This document shows positions 6,867 through 14,522 of a DNA stretch of 16,374 nucleotides, piece by piece. The stretch spans positions 1 through 16,374 of the forward strand of contig JAGLBK010000035.1 in NCBI GenBank assembly GCA_018260275.1, given 5' to 3'. The DNA is from Deinococcus sp. Its GTDB lineage: Bacteria; Deinococcota; Deinococci; Deinococcales; Deinococcaceae. The notes beneath the pieces were generated by a model. It saw only the letters and a program-made list of their open reading frames with translations, was not told the origin of the DNA and ran no database searches. How positions within the stretch are numbered: the first letter of the stretch is position 1; the number at the start of each line of letters is the position of its first letter. A program made the translations under genes and the position numbers.

Positions 6867-8480
6867 TTAGCGCAGGCTGGCGGGCACAGGCACGGTATCG
6901 ATGACGTACACGTTACCGTTGGCCGTATTGGTGAACTTGCCGTTGCTCACAGCGTCACCGTATTTGAGGTTGGCGCCGTCCTGGGTAATGGTGATCTCCG
7001 AGCCTTCGAGGGTCTTGAGGGGCGCGGCGGTCAGACCAGCCGTATCGGGGTGCCCGGTCACGATCAGGCCCTGAAGTAGGGTCTTGAGCTTGTCCTTATC
7101 CTTACGCCACGCGCCGAGCTTGTCCTGGTCAAGTTTGGCAAAGGCGTCGTTGGTGGGCGCAAAGATGGTGTAGTCGCCCGAGGTCAGGGTGTCGGAAAGG
7201 CCAGCGGTGTTCAGCAGGTCGCGCAGGGTGCTGAGCTGGGCGTCGGTGGTCAGGTAGGTGGCGATATTGGGTGGGGTAGGCGTCGTATCTGCCGCCACAG
7301 CCTTGATCTCAGGCACCACGAAGTCGGTCGGCAGCAGCACGGCGTCGATGGGGTAGATCAGGCCGTTGCCACTGGTCAGCACCGTGCCCAGCGTGGCCGA
7401 ACCCAGATCGATGTCGGTGCCCTGCAGGGTGGTCAGGCCCTTGCCTTCGGAAATCTGGCCGGTGGTGACCCGTCGGGCCAGAACGTGATACTGGATCAGC
7501 TGCTTGAGGGCGTTGGGGTCGCTGCGGACTGCGGCCAGCACACCGTCGGGCAGGTTGTTGAAGGCGTCGTTGGTGGGGGCGAAAATGGTGTACTCGCCGG
7601 TCATCAGGCTGTCGGTCAGCCCCGCGTCGCTGATCAGTTCGCGCAGGGTGCTGAAGCGCTCGTCACTGACCAGCACGTCGTACACCGTGGCGCTGCTGGT
7701 GGCGGTAGCGCTGGTATCCGTCGTAACGGTGGTATCCGCTGTAGTAGTGCTGGTATCCGTCGTGACCGTGGTGTCTGTGGTCGCAGCGGCGCTGGTATCC
7801 GTCGTGGTGGTGTCGGTGGTGGTCTGGGTCGTGCTGGTATCCACTGCCGCCGTGGGAGCGCTGCTCGTCGCCGTGGTGCTCACTGCGCCACTCGCGGGCA
7901 ACGCTGGAATAGTGACGCTCATGGCTGGAGCGGGTGCAAGGGTCGTCGGTGCGGTGGCGGGAGCCTTAACCGTGGCGGCCGCCGGGGGCAGCAGCACGGT
8001 ATCGATCACATGCACGATGCCGTTGCAGGCGACCAGATCGGCCTTCGTAACGGTGGCGTTATTGATCATCAGCTTGTTGCCCTTAGTGCTGACGGTAATG
8101 CCCGAGCCTTGCAGGGTCGTGCCGCCACGGACGCCGCGAATCTGCTTGGCGGTGGCTTTTTCGCCGACCACGTGGTACAGCACCAAACCGCGCATCACCG
8201 ACGGGTCGTTCAGCGCGGCGGTCAGTGTGTCGCTGGGCACCTTGGAGAAGGCCGCGTTGGTCGGGGCGAACACCGTAAGCGATCCAGCGCTGCTCAAGGC
8301 ATTTTTCAGGCCAGCGGCGTTGATAGCCGTCGCCAGGGTGCTGAGCTCGGGGTTGCCTGTTACGATCTGTTCCACGCTCTTGCAGGTGGGGTTTTTGCCC
8401 ACAGGTGCGCCAGCGCCACCGGCCAGCGCGGGAGAAACGAGCATCAAGCTCAGGGTCATCAGGCCAATTTGCTTCTTCAT
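6867..8480 (-). CDS. Secreted protein with three FAS1 (fasciclin) domains
   Basis: 537 residues. The N-terminus MKKQIGLMTLSLMLVSPALA is a clear Sec signal peptide cut near residue 20. FAS1 domain 1 spans about 36-165 (LTVFAPTNAAF, LYHVVGEK, VHVIDTVLLPP). A Thr/Ala/Pro-rich linker spans about 166-264. Domain 2 spans about 266-386 (YTIFAPTNDAF, QYHVLARR). Domain 3 spans about 405-533 (YTIFAPTNDAF, VYVIDTVPVP). Domain 1 has two cysteines (33 and 152) that could form a disulfide. Domain 3 has lost the YH motif of the other two and reads GLIVTGHPD. FAS1 proteins mediate adhesion or matrix contacts outside the cell; the ligand here is unknown. A good ribosome site (GAGGTGA) precedes the ATG. There is no visible membrane anchor or S-layer domain, so release or envelope association cannot be decided. 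Confidence 0.92.
   Translation of the reverse strand: MKKQIGLMTLSLMLVSPALAGGAGAPVGKNPTCKSVEQIVTGNPELSTLATAINAAGLKNALSSAGSLTVFAPTNAAFSKVPSDTLTAALNDPSVMRGLVLYHVVGEKATAKQIRGVRGGTTLQGSGITVSTKGNKLMINNATVTKADLVACNGIVHVIDTVLLPPAAATVKAPATAPTTLAPAPAMSVTIPALPASGAVSTTATSSAPTAAVDTSTTQTTTDTTTTDTSAAATTDTTVTTDTSTTTADTTVTTDTSATATSSATVYDVLVSDERFSTLRELISDAGLTDSLMTGEYTIFAPTNDAFNNLPDGVLAAVRSDPNALKQLIQYHVLARRVTTGQISEGKGLTTLQGTDIDLGSATLGTVLTSGNGLIYPIDAVLLPTDFVVPEIKAVAADTTPTPPNIATYLTTDAQLSTLRDLLNTAGLSDTLTSGDYTIFAPTNDAFAKLDQDKLGAWRKDKDKLKTLLQGLIVTGHPDTAGLTAAPLKTLEGSEITITQDGANLKYGDAVSNGKFTNTANGNVYVIDTVPVPASLR
7695..7855 (-). repeat. Degenerate Thr/Asp-rich tandem repeat inside the FAS1 gene
   Basis: The ten bases GCTGGTATCC recur on plus at 7710, 7749, 7791 and 7833, spaced 39, 42 and 42 bases apart. 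In protein this gives a 13-14 residue unit containing DTTVTTDTS-like blocks (for example residues 236-244 and 249-257). All spacings are multiples of three, so unit gain or loss would keep the frame. Confidence 0.7.
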
Positions 8481-8698
8481 GAAGTCACCTCAGAATTTGG
8501 TTTTGGATAGGTCTTCCGCCTCCCAATTGACACCACCGCCCGGAAAAATGCAACCTGCGGCACCCTTTACCTTTCGGGCCAGTGGCCGCCGCCCGCCAGT
8601 CTGACCGCCGCCAGGCCCCTGTATGACGTGGTTTTTTGCCTGGGTACTACCGGGGGGCCGGGCCACTTAAGTCAATTGGCCTACCTGACCTATTTTGC
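8481..8698. other. Spacer between ftsK and the FAS1 gene
   Basis: This holds the upstream region of the FAS1 gene and the 3' end region of ftsK. A possible FAS1 promoter reads TTGCAT, 17 bases, TCAATT on minus, but the match is weak. Distant inverted copies of CCAATTGAC (8523-8531) and GTCAATTGG (8671-8679) are present. No gene is visible. Confidence 0.45.
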
Positions 8699-11600
8699 TT
8701 ACTTCCCGAAATACTCTGGCAACTCGGCCTCGGTAATCAGCACCTCACGCGGCTTGCTGCCCTGGTGCTTGCTGACAATGCCCATCGCTTCGAGCAGGTC
8801 CATCAGTTTTCCGGCGCGGGCATGGCCTACGCTCAGGCGGCGCTGCAACCTCGACACGCTGCCCTGGCCTTCCTCGATGCAGATCTGGGCGGCCTGGCGC
8901 AGATAGGGGTCGCTGAAATCCAGATTGTTCTTGTCGGCGCCCGGGCCACTGGCCTCGATCCCGCCCTCGAAATCGGCCCCGTACGCCTCGACAAAGGTGT
9001 CCTCGAAGACCTGACGGCGCAGCTCCTCGGTAATCCGTACCGACTCGGCCTCGCTGATGTACGGCCCTTGCAGGCGCAGCGGCTTGATCAGGCCAGGCTG
9101 ATAGAACAGCATGTCGCCCATGCCGGTCAGGCGCTCGGCTCCCACGCTATCCAGAATGGTGCGGCTGTCATGGCTGCTGCTGACCGCGAAGGCGATTCGG
9201 GCGGGCACGTTCACCTTGATCAGACTGGTCAGAATATCCACGCTGGGGCGCTGCGTCGCCAGAATCAGGTGCATCCCGGTGGCGCGGGCCATCTGTGCCA
9301 GGCGCATGATCGCCGATTCGACTTCCTTGGGGCTAGTGATCATCAAATCGGCCAGCTCGTCGATGATGATGACCAGATGCGGCAACTCGACCTCGCCCAC
9401 CTGCCGCATCTTGGCGTTGTACTGCTCCAGGTTTTTGGCCCCGACCGCGCTCATCATCTTGTAGCGCCGCTCCATGTGGGCCACCGCGCCCAGCAGCACG
9501 CCCGCCGCGTCGACCGGGTTGGTCACCACGCTGCGTACCAGGTGGGGAATGCCGTCGTAGGGCGTCAGCTCGACCATTTTGGGGTCGATCATCAGAAAGC
9601 GCAGCTCGCCCGGCAGGTACTTGAACAGCAGGCTGGTAATCAGCGTGTTCACGCACACCGACTTGCCCGATCCCGTGCTGCCCGCCACCAGCAGGTGCGG
9701 CATCTTGACGAGGTCGCCGACCATCAGTTCGCCGTCGATGCTTTTGCCCAGAATGATCGGCAACTTGGCGCGGGTATTGCGGAAACTCGCCGCTTCGGCG
9801 GCCTGATGAAACGTGACCGGTTCGCGCTCGGCGTTGGGGACTTCCAGCCCGATCACGCTCTTGCCGGGCACCGGGGCCTCGATCCGCACGCCGCCCACCG
9901 CCAGAGCGCGGGCGAGGTCGTTCGACAGGCTGGCAATCCGGCTGATCTTCTCGCCGGGCGCGGGTTCGATCTCGTAACGGGTCACGGTGGGGCCACGCGC
10001 GAAATCGACCACACGCGCCTGCAAATTGAACTGCCTGAGGGTCTCGTCAATCAGGTTGGCCCGCTGTCTGGCCGCCACGTCCATCTGGGTCGTGTTGAAG
10101 GCCGCCGCCGGAACCGGGTCGAGCAGTTCGTAGCCCGGCAGCGCCAGCGGCAAAGCTCCCTGACGCGCTCCCTGGGCCCGGGACAGGGCCGGATGTTCGG
10201 CGCTGCCCGGCAGGGTGACGGGTTTGCGGGGGGCATTTTTGGGCGCGGCCACCTCATCGTCCCAGGGGGCGGCCTGGTGCTGGGCAGCCTGCACGCCGCC
10301 CTCGCCCAGAAGTGGCCTGGTCCTGGCGGGCACGGCGCTCAGGCCACGCGCTTTGCCGGTCGCCGGTGGGCCGAAGGGCATGTCTTCCTCGTCGTCCCAC
10401 GGGTCCAGACCGGCTTCCAGGTCCTCCAGGCTGCCGGGGTGCCGCCCTCGTGAAGAAGTGGCTTCCGGAATCAGGACTGGAGATCCTGATACTGGAGATA
10501 CGGGCACCGGACGCAGCCCTCCGCGTGGCGCGGCGGCGGTCCCCACCCGTTCTCTTTCCGGCGCCACAATTGGCCTGGGCGCCGGGTCCGGTTGCAGGTT
10601 CCCGAAGTCCATATCCATGACGGGCAGTGCCGCTGCTTTTGCCGCCGCCGGAGCAGCCGTTTGCTCGGGCTGCTGAGAAAGCGTTTCCTGCGCCTGGGTC
10701 AGCCTGGTGCGCCACAGCGCCTGCTCGGCCAGGGTGGTCTCCGGGGCCGTGCGAATGGCCTGGGCCAGCTGGGTCGCCACGTTGGTCGGCGCACGGTCGA
10801 AGGCGGCGGCCAGATCGGGCCAGCCGGGATAGTCGTGGGCCAGCTGGCTCCAGGACACGAATTCTTTTTGCAGTTCGGTCCACCCGGCCACGCGCCCGTG
10901 GTGGGCGACCTGTTCACGTGCCAGCACGGTCTGGTCGGCTTTCGCCAGTGCTTTCTCGGCGGCCTTGCGCTCGCGCTCCAGCCGCCCGCCCCGGAAGGCC
11001 AGCCGTTGCAGGTCCTGCACCGCCCGCCTGCGCACCACTTCCAGTTCTCCGCTGGCCTGCGTGCTTGCCAGCGGCACGCTCAGTTCGTGGCGGCCCGCGT
11101 TGACTTCCTTGAGCAGGGCCTCGGCGTCGGCTGCGGCGTCCAGCGCCTCGGTCAGCACCGCTTCGCGCAGGTCGCGGGCGGCGTTGGCGACAAAGGCCCC
11201 GGTCATGCCTTTCCAGCTCTCCAGATCGCGGGCCAGGTGCCCCAGGCCGGTTTCGTCCTGCGACTTCACCGTTTTCTGGGCGGCGCGAATCTCGTCGTAC
11301 TGGCGTTTGAGCGCCGGGTCAGCCGGAAAAATCTTGCGCAGCTCGCTCAGTTCACGCGCGTGGGCCGCCAGATTCAGGCGCACGTCCTGGCGGGCCTTGG
11401 CAGTTTCCTGGCCTTCCTGCCGCGACTCGATCACGCCCTGCACGCGGGTGGTCGCGCCGCCCAGCAGCCGACTGATCCAGCGAAACAGGGTTTTCAGGAG
11501 GTGCAGCGGGCGCAGGCTGAGCATGATTTCCAGGCCCAGCGTCAGGGTCACGAGGGGCAGCAGCGCCGCCACATAGCCGATGGCCCCGGCCAGCACGCCG

Positions 11601-11986
11601 ATGCTGCGGGCCGCCAGCAGTCCTGCCGCGCCCGGCTGAAAAACCTCATGCAGCGCCAGCAACGAGAGCACCACGACTACGCCGCCCAGAATCCGCCGGG
11701 ACAGGCCGCGCATACTGCGCCCCAGAAAAACCATGACGCCGTAGCTGACCGGAATAATGGGCAGCAGGTAAGCGCCCCAGCCCAGCCAGCCGACCAGAAA
11801 GGCCCGGATCAGGTCCATGATGCCAATGGCCGTGCCTGCGCCGCCGCCCAGCGGTTTGCCGGACGCCGGGGCAAACAGAGTCACTGCCAGAAAGATGCCG
11901 AGAGCAAACAGTACGAGTCCCAGAGCTTCCCCATCAAAACGACTCGCCTGGGGAACAGGTGTGCGAGTCTTTACCACCTTCGACAT
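8699..11986 (-). CDS. ftsK: DNA translocase FtsK
   Basis: 1095 residues with full FtsK/SpoIIIE architecture. There are four to five N-terminal membrane helices (about 20-155). A long, charged, alanine-rich helical region (about 185-435) and a low-complexity linker (about 440-615) follow. The motor has Walker A GSTGSGKS (769-776), MIDPKMVEL (799-807), the Walker B-like LVIIIDELADLM (871-882) and LATQRPSVDILT (909-920). A C-terminal winged-helix gamma domain (about 1024-1090: DPYLRQAAQ, SVSRLQRRLSVGHARAGKLMD) reads polar chromosome motifs in this family. FtsK pumps DNA through the closing septum and helps resolve chromosome dimers. The helical linker is unlike the Pro/Gln-rich linker of the E. 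coli protein. Two PWDDE motifs (529-533 and 574-578) occur in the disordered part. The ATG at 11986 sits 7 bases after a TAAACT -10 element. Confidence 0.97.
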   Translation of the reverse strand: MSKVVKTRTPVPQASRFDGEALGLVLFALGIFLAVTLFAPASGKPLGGGAGTAIGIMDLIRAFLVGWLGWGAYLLPIIPVSYGVMVFLGRSMRGLSRRILGGVVVVLSLLALHEVFQPGAAGLLAARSIGVLAGAIGYVAALLPLVTLTLGLEIMLSLRPLHLLKTLFRWISRLLGGATTRVQGVIESRQEGQETAKARQDVRLNLAAHARELSELRKIFPADPALKRQYDEIRAAQKTVKSQDETGLGHLARDLESWKGMTGAFVANAARDLREAVLTEALDAAADAEALLKEVNAGRHELSVPLASTQASGELEVVRRRAVQDLQRLAFRGGRLERERKAAEKALAKADQTVLAREQVAHHGRVAGWTELQKEFVSWSQLAHDYPGWPDLAAAFDRAPTNVATQLAQAIRTAPETTLAEQALWRTRLTQAQETLSQQPEQTAAPAAAKAAALPVMDMDFGNLQPDPAPRPIVAPERERVGTAAAPRGGLRPVPVSPVSGSPVLIPEATSSRGRHPGSLEDLEAGLDPWDDEEDMPFGPPATGKARGLSAVPARTRPLLGEGGVQAAQHQAAPWDDEVAAPKNAPRKPVTLPGSAEHPALSRAQGARQGALPLALPGYELLDPVPAAAFNTTQMDVAARQRANLIDETLRQFNLQARVVDFARGPTVTRYEIEPAPGEKISRIASLSNDLARALAVGGVRIEAPVPGKSVIGLEVPNAEREPVTFHQAAEAASFRNTRAKLPIILGKSIDGELMVGDLVKMPHLLVAGSTGSGKSVCVNTLITSLLFKYLPGELRFLMIDPKMVELTPYDGIPHLVRSVVTNPVDAAGVLLGAVAHMERRYKMMSAVGAKNLEQYNAKMRQVGEVELPHLVIIIDELADLMITSPKEVESAIMRLAQMARATGMHLILATQRPSVDILTSLIKVNVPARIAFAVSSSHDSRTILDSVGAERLTGMGDMLFYQPGLIKPLRLQGPYISEAESVRITEELRRQVFEDTFVEAYGADFEGGIEASGPGADKNNLDFSDPYLRQAAQICIEEGQGSVSRLQRRLSVGHARAGKLMDLLEAMGIVSKHQGSKPREVLITEAELPEYFGK

Positions 11987-11993
11987 AGCCAGA

Positions 11994-11999
11994 AGTTTA
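11994..11999 (-). promoter_or_regulatory. -10 element of a leaderless promoter (ftsK)
   Basis: On minus TAAACT ends 7 bases before the ATG at 11986, inside the AT-rich run TATAAACT. It lies in the 96-base gap after the GNAT gene, so ftsK can be expressed independently of the genes upstream. Confidence 0.6.
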
Positions 12000-12082
12000 T
12001 ACGCTATTACGCCGAGAAACAGGTGTTCCGCTTCCAGAACGTCCCTGGGGGCAGTCGGCCTTTGTCGCGGGCGGCCTGCGCC

Positions 12083-12976
12083 TCAGCCGCGCATCTGGCG
12101 GTGCGTTCGCCACACCGAGAAGCCCAGTTTCTCGTAAAACGGCGCAATGCCGGTCCAGTCGATGCCCATCACTTCGGCTCCGCGCCGTTGCAGGCGTTGC
12201 ATGGCCGCCAGCATAAAGGCCCGCCCCAGGCCCCCGCCGCGTAGGTCAGGGTGCAAGCCGACCGGTCCCAGGCCGCCCACCCTGGCCGCGTCACTCAAAC
12301 CCCGCCTGAGTGCTGCGGGATACAGCACACTCGGCAAGATGACCGGGTCATCCCCAGTGCCGATCACGGCAAAGCCGACCACCTGTGGGCCACGGGCCAG
12401 CGCCAGCACCTGATGGGGGGCCAGCTGCCCGGTGGCCCCGGCATCGTAAGTCCAGCGCGGACTGAAGACCTCACGGGTCAGGCCCAGCACTCCCTCCAGC
12501 ACTCCGGATTCCGTGGCATCGGTCACGCGCAGCCCCGCCGGAAGTCCCGGTTCCGGCAGGGTCACGCGCAGGTCGCGGCGCAGATCCACCGGCTCCGACC
12601 CCGTCAGGCGAAACCCGCACTGCTGCCAGAAGGGCACACTTTCTGGCGTGGCCCCGGCAAAAAAGTGCCCGCGTTCCTCGCCCAGCGCCAGCGGCATAGT
12701 CCCCAGACGCCCACGCATCTGCCCGACCAGTTCGCTTCCCAGCCCGCGCCTTTGCCACTGCGGTTCCACCAGCAGCAGCCGAATGTACCCGTAAGGATGC
12801 GTTTCGGGGGACCTGTAGGCCGCCAGCGCGATCAGTTGCCCCGCTGTGCCCCGCCGCCAGAGCAGCTCTGCCGGGTTGTGCAGGCGTGCGCTCAAAGCGC
12901 GTTCATGGGGCACCAGCCCAGGCAAGCTGCGCTGCCACAGGCTCATTGTCTCGCTGAGGGTCGGGGGCACGGTCAT
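12083..12976 (-). CDS. Double-domain GNAT N-acetyltransferase
   Basis: 297 residues with two GNAT folds in tandem. The N-terminal domain has the acetyl-CoA loop in LLLVEPQWQRRGLGSEL (67-83). The C-terminal domain has VGLHPDLRGGGLGRAFM (239-255) followed by the motif-B segment APFYEKLGF (278-286). Both loops keep the R/Q-x-x-G-x-G/A pattern, so both could bind acetyl-CoA, although in many duplicated GNATs only one domain is active. The substrate cannot be read from the sequence. The ATG lies one base after the nagZ stop (TGA-G-ATG), so translation is probably coupled to nagZ. This suggests, without proving, a link to amino sugars or muropeptides. No Shine-Dalgarno is visible, in keeping with coupling. 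Confidence 0.87.
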   Translation of the reverse strand: MTVPPTLSETMSLWQRSLPGLVPHERALSARLHNPAELLWRRGTAGQLIALAAYRSPETHPYGYIRLLLVEPQWQRRGLGSELVGQMRGRLGTMPLALGEERGHFFAGATPESVPFWQQCGFRLTGSEPVDLRRDLRVTLPEPGLPAGLRVTDATESGVLEGVLGLTREVFSPRWTYDAGATGQLAPHQVLALARGPQVVGFAVIGTGDDPVILPSVLYPAALRRGLSDAARVGGLGPVGLHPDLRGGGLGRAFMLAAMQRLQRRGAEVMGIDWTGIAPFYEKLGFSVWRTHRQMRG

Positions 12977-12977
12977 C

Positions 12978-14459
12978 TCAGAACCCAGTGGGGGACTGGC
13001 CGGGCAGCTGACGCTCGCCGCGCAGCCAGCCGATCAGGGCGCGGCGGGCCTCGGGCCGGAAGCCGTAGGTCAGTACGGCGGGGGCGTTTATGTCCAGCAC
13101 CGCGTAAGGGTTGTACAGCGCCAGATGCAGGTCGGGCTGTGCGCCGCGCCACCCCGGCTGCCGGTGCCGGAAGGTGCTGGCCAGAATAACCGGCTTGCCA
13201 CTTGCTTGTGCCGCCGCCCAGTCGATCTGCTCCGCTTGCTCGAAGGGCATAAGTTGCACGTCGTACACCTCGCCCAGTTCACGCGCCAGCGTTTCGGCGT
13301 CGGCGGCGGCCTCGCTGACCGTCTCGCGCTGCGGTGTGCGGTGGGCCAGCAGCACTACGGCGCTGCCGGGTTTCGGCGCGGTGGGCTGGCGGTAGGCCGT
13401 CATGCCTCTGGCCCAGGCTTCGACCGTAGCTGCCTCACTGTCCGCCTCGTCATTGGCGGATTGCACCGACGGGTCGGCCTTCGCCGGGTACGCCCCGGCC
13501 AGGGCTTGCAGCCGCCGCACTTTAGGTTCGGCGTCCAGGGTCGGCAGTGTTCCGGCTCTCAGCGCCCCGGCAATCGCCTCCAGCGTCGCCACCTGCGCTT
13601 CCCGGCGGCCCAGGGCCATGACCAGGTCGGCTCCGGCCCGCAGCGCCAGCACGCCCGCCTCGCCGCGCCCGTAGTGGTCGTCTATGGCCTTCATGCCCAT
13701 GCTGTCGGTCACGATCACGCCGTCATAGCCCCACTCCCCGCGCAGCAGCTCAGTCAGGATGGGCCGGGAGAGGGTCGCCGGATGCTGGGCGTCGAGCTGA
13801 TCGAACACGATATGCGCGGTCATGATGGCCGGGGTGTGTGGCAGCAGTTCGCGGAAGGGCCGCAGCTCGCCCGCTTCCAGCTCGGCGCGGGACTTGCTTA
13901 CGTGCGGCAGGTCATGGTGACTGTCCTGGTGCGTGTCGCCGTGCCCCGGAAAATGCTTGACGCAGGCCGCGATCTGCTCACTTGCGTGCCCGCCCAGCGC
14001 CGCGCGACCATGCCGGATCACGTGGTCGGCCTCAGCTCCGAAGGCCCGCTCAGCGATCACCGGATTGGCCGGGGAGCTGTTGATGTCCAGTACGGGCGCA
14101 AAATTCCAGTTGATGCCCACCGAGCGCAGTTGCCGCGCCAGCAGCGCGTTCATTTCGCCGGTCAGCGCCGTGTCGTCTGCTGCGCCCAGGCTCATGGCGC
14201 TGGGCACAAAGGGCCAGAACGCTGGGCGGATGATCGCGCCGCCTTCATGGTCGAGCGCGATCAGGGCGTGTGCGCCCATCACCTCGCGTAGCTCGGCGCA
14301 CAGTGCGCTGAGCTGCGCGAGTGACTCGATATTTTTACCGAACAGACAGACCGCCTGCACGCCGTACTTTTTCAGATGTTCGGCGGTGTCCTGGTCAAGC
14401 ACTGGGCCGGGAATATCGACCATGCACAGTGCGCCGGGCTGAATCAAACTGGGGTTCAC
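12978..14459 (-). CDS. nagZ: Glycoside hydrolase family 3 beta-N-acetylhexosaminidase, NagZ type
   Basis: 493 residues from a GTG start. The N-terminal GH3 barrel carries LIALDHEGG (66-74), the NagZ signature KHFPGHGDTHQDSH (168-181) with its acid/base Asp-His dyad, and the nucleophile Asp252 in GVIVTDSMGM. A second C-terminal domain (about 330-493) makes it longer than Gram-negative NagZ and more like the two-domain enzymes of Gram-positive bacteria. The family removes terminal GlcNAc from muropeptides or anhydro-muropeptides. There is no signal peptide, so a cytosolic role in wall recycling is likely. GTG at 14459 is preferred over the in-frame TTG nine bases upstream, because a TACCTT -10 element ends 7 bases before the GTG and overlaps that TTG. 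It is followed by the GNAT gene and divergent from nanE. Confidence 0.92.
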   Translation of the reverse strand: MNPSLIQPGALCMVDIPGPVLDQDTAEHLKKYGVQAVCLFGKNIESLAQLSALCAELREVMGAHALIALDHEGGAIIRPAFWPFVPSAMSLGAADDTALTGEMNALLARQLRSVGINWNFAPVLDINSSPANPVIAERAFGAEADHVIRHGRAALGGHASEQIAACVKHFPGHGDTHQDSHHDLPHVSKSRAELEAGELRPFRELLPHTPAIMTAHIVFDQLDAQHPATLSRPILTELLRGEWGYDGVIVTDSMGMKAIDDHYGRGEAGVLALRAGADLVMALGRREAQVATLEAIAGALRAGTLPTLDAEPKVRRLQALAGAYPAKADPSVQSANDEADSEAATVEAWARGMTAYRQPTAPKPGSAVVLLAHRTPQRETVSEAAADAETLARELGEVYDVQLMPFEQAEQIDWAAAQASGKPVILASTFRHRQPGWRGAQPDLHLALYNPYAVLDINAPAVLTYGFRPEARRALIGWLRGERQLPGQSPTGF

Positions 14460-14466
14460 GGTTCCC

Positions 14467-14472
14467 AAGGTA
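14467..14472 (-). promoter_or_regulatory. -10 element of a leaderless promoter (nagZ)
   Basis: On minus TACCTT ends 7 bases before the GTG at 14459. This places the transcription start at the GTG and excludes the TTG at 14468 as the true start. Confidence 0.58.
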
Positions 14473-14485
14473 ACGCAAGTCCCCG

Positions 14486-14508
14486 GTGCTCAGCGGGCCG
14501 CTCAGCGG
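14486..14508. promoter_or_regulatory. Paired palindromic sites between nagZ and nanE (candidate operators)
   Basis: CCGCTCAGCGG (14498-14508) is a perfect palindrome around a central base. GTGCTCAGCGG (14486-14496) is the same site with one arm slightly changed. The shared GCTCAGCGG repeats 12 bases apart. Both sites lie between the two divergent -10 elements, where a regulator or sigma factor would contact both promoters. Confidence 0.45.
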
Positions 14509-14509
14509 T

Positions 14510-14515
14510 TATGCT
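14510..14515 (+). promoter_or_regulatory. -10 element of a leaderless promoter (nanE)
   Basis: TATGCT ends 7 bases before the ATG at 14523, and no Shine-Dalgarno is present. The hexamer is identical to that of the patB-like gene. Confidence 0.6.
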
Positions 14516-14522
14516 GCTCCCT

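Noticed and set aside
8523..8679. Distant inverted copies of CCAATTGAC and GTCAATTGG
   Set aside because: Nine bases about 140 apart, with no link to a promoter pair; chance is a sufficient explanation.
8636..10453. Long plus-strand frame of 605 codons
   Set aside because: It lies entirely opposite the FtsK motor. Its length is due to high GC and it has no recognisable domain.
10592..12244. Long plus-strand frame of 550 codons
   Set aside because: It is antisense to the FtsK N-terminal half and rich in Gln, His and Arg, as expected for a shadow frame.
12846..14291. Plus-strand frame of 481 codons
   Set aside because: It is antisense to nagZ, which has clear catalytic motifs.
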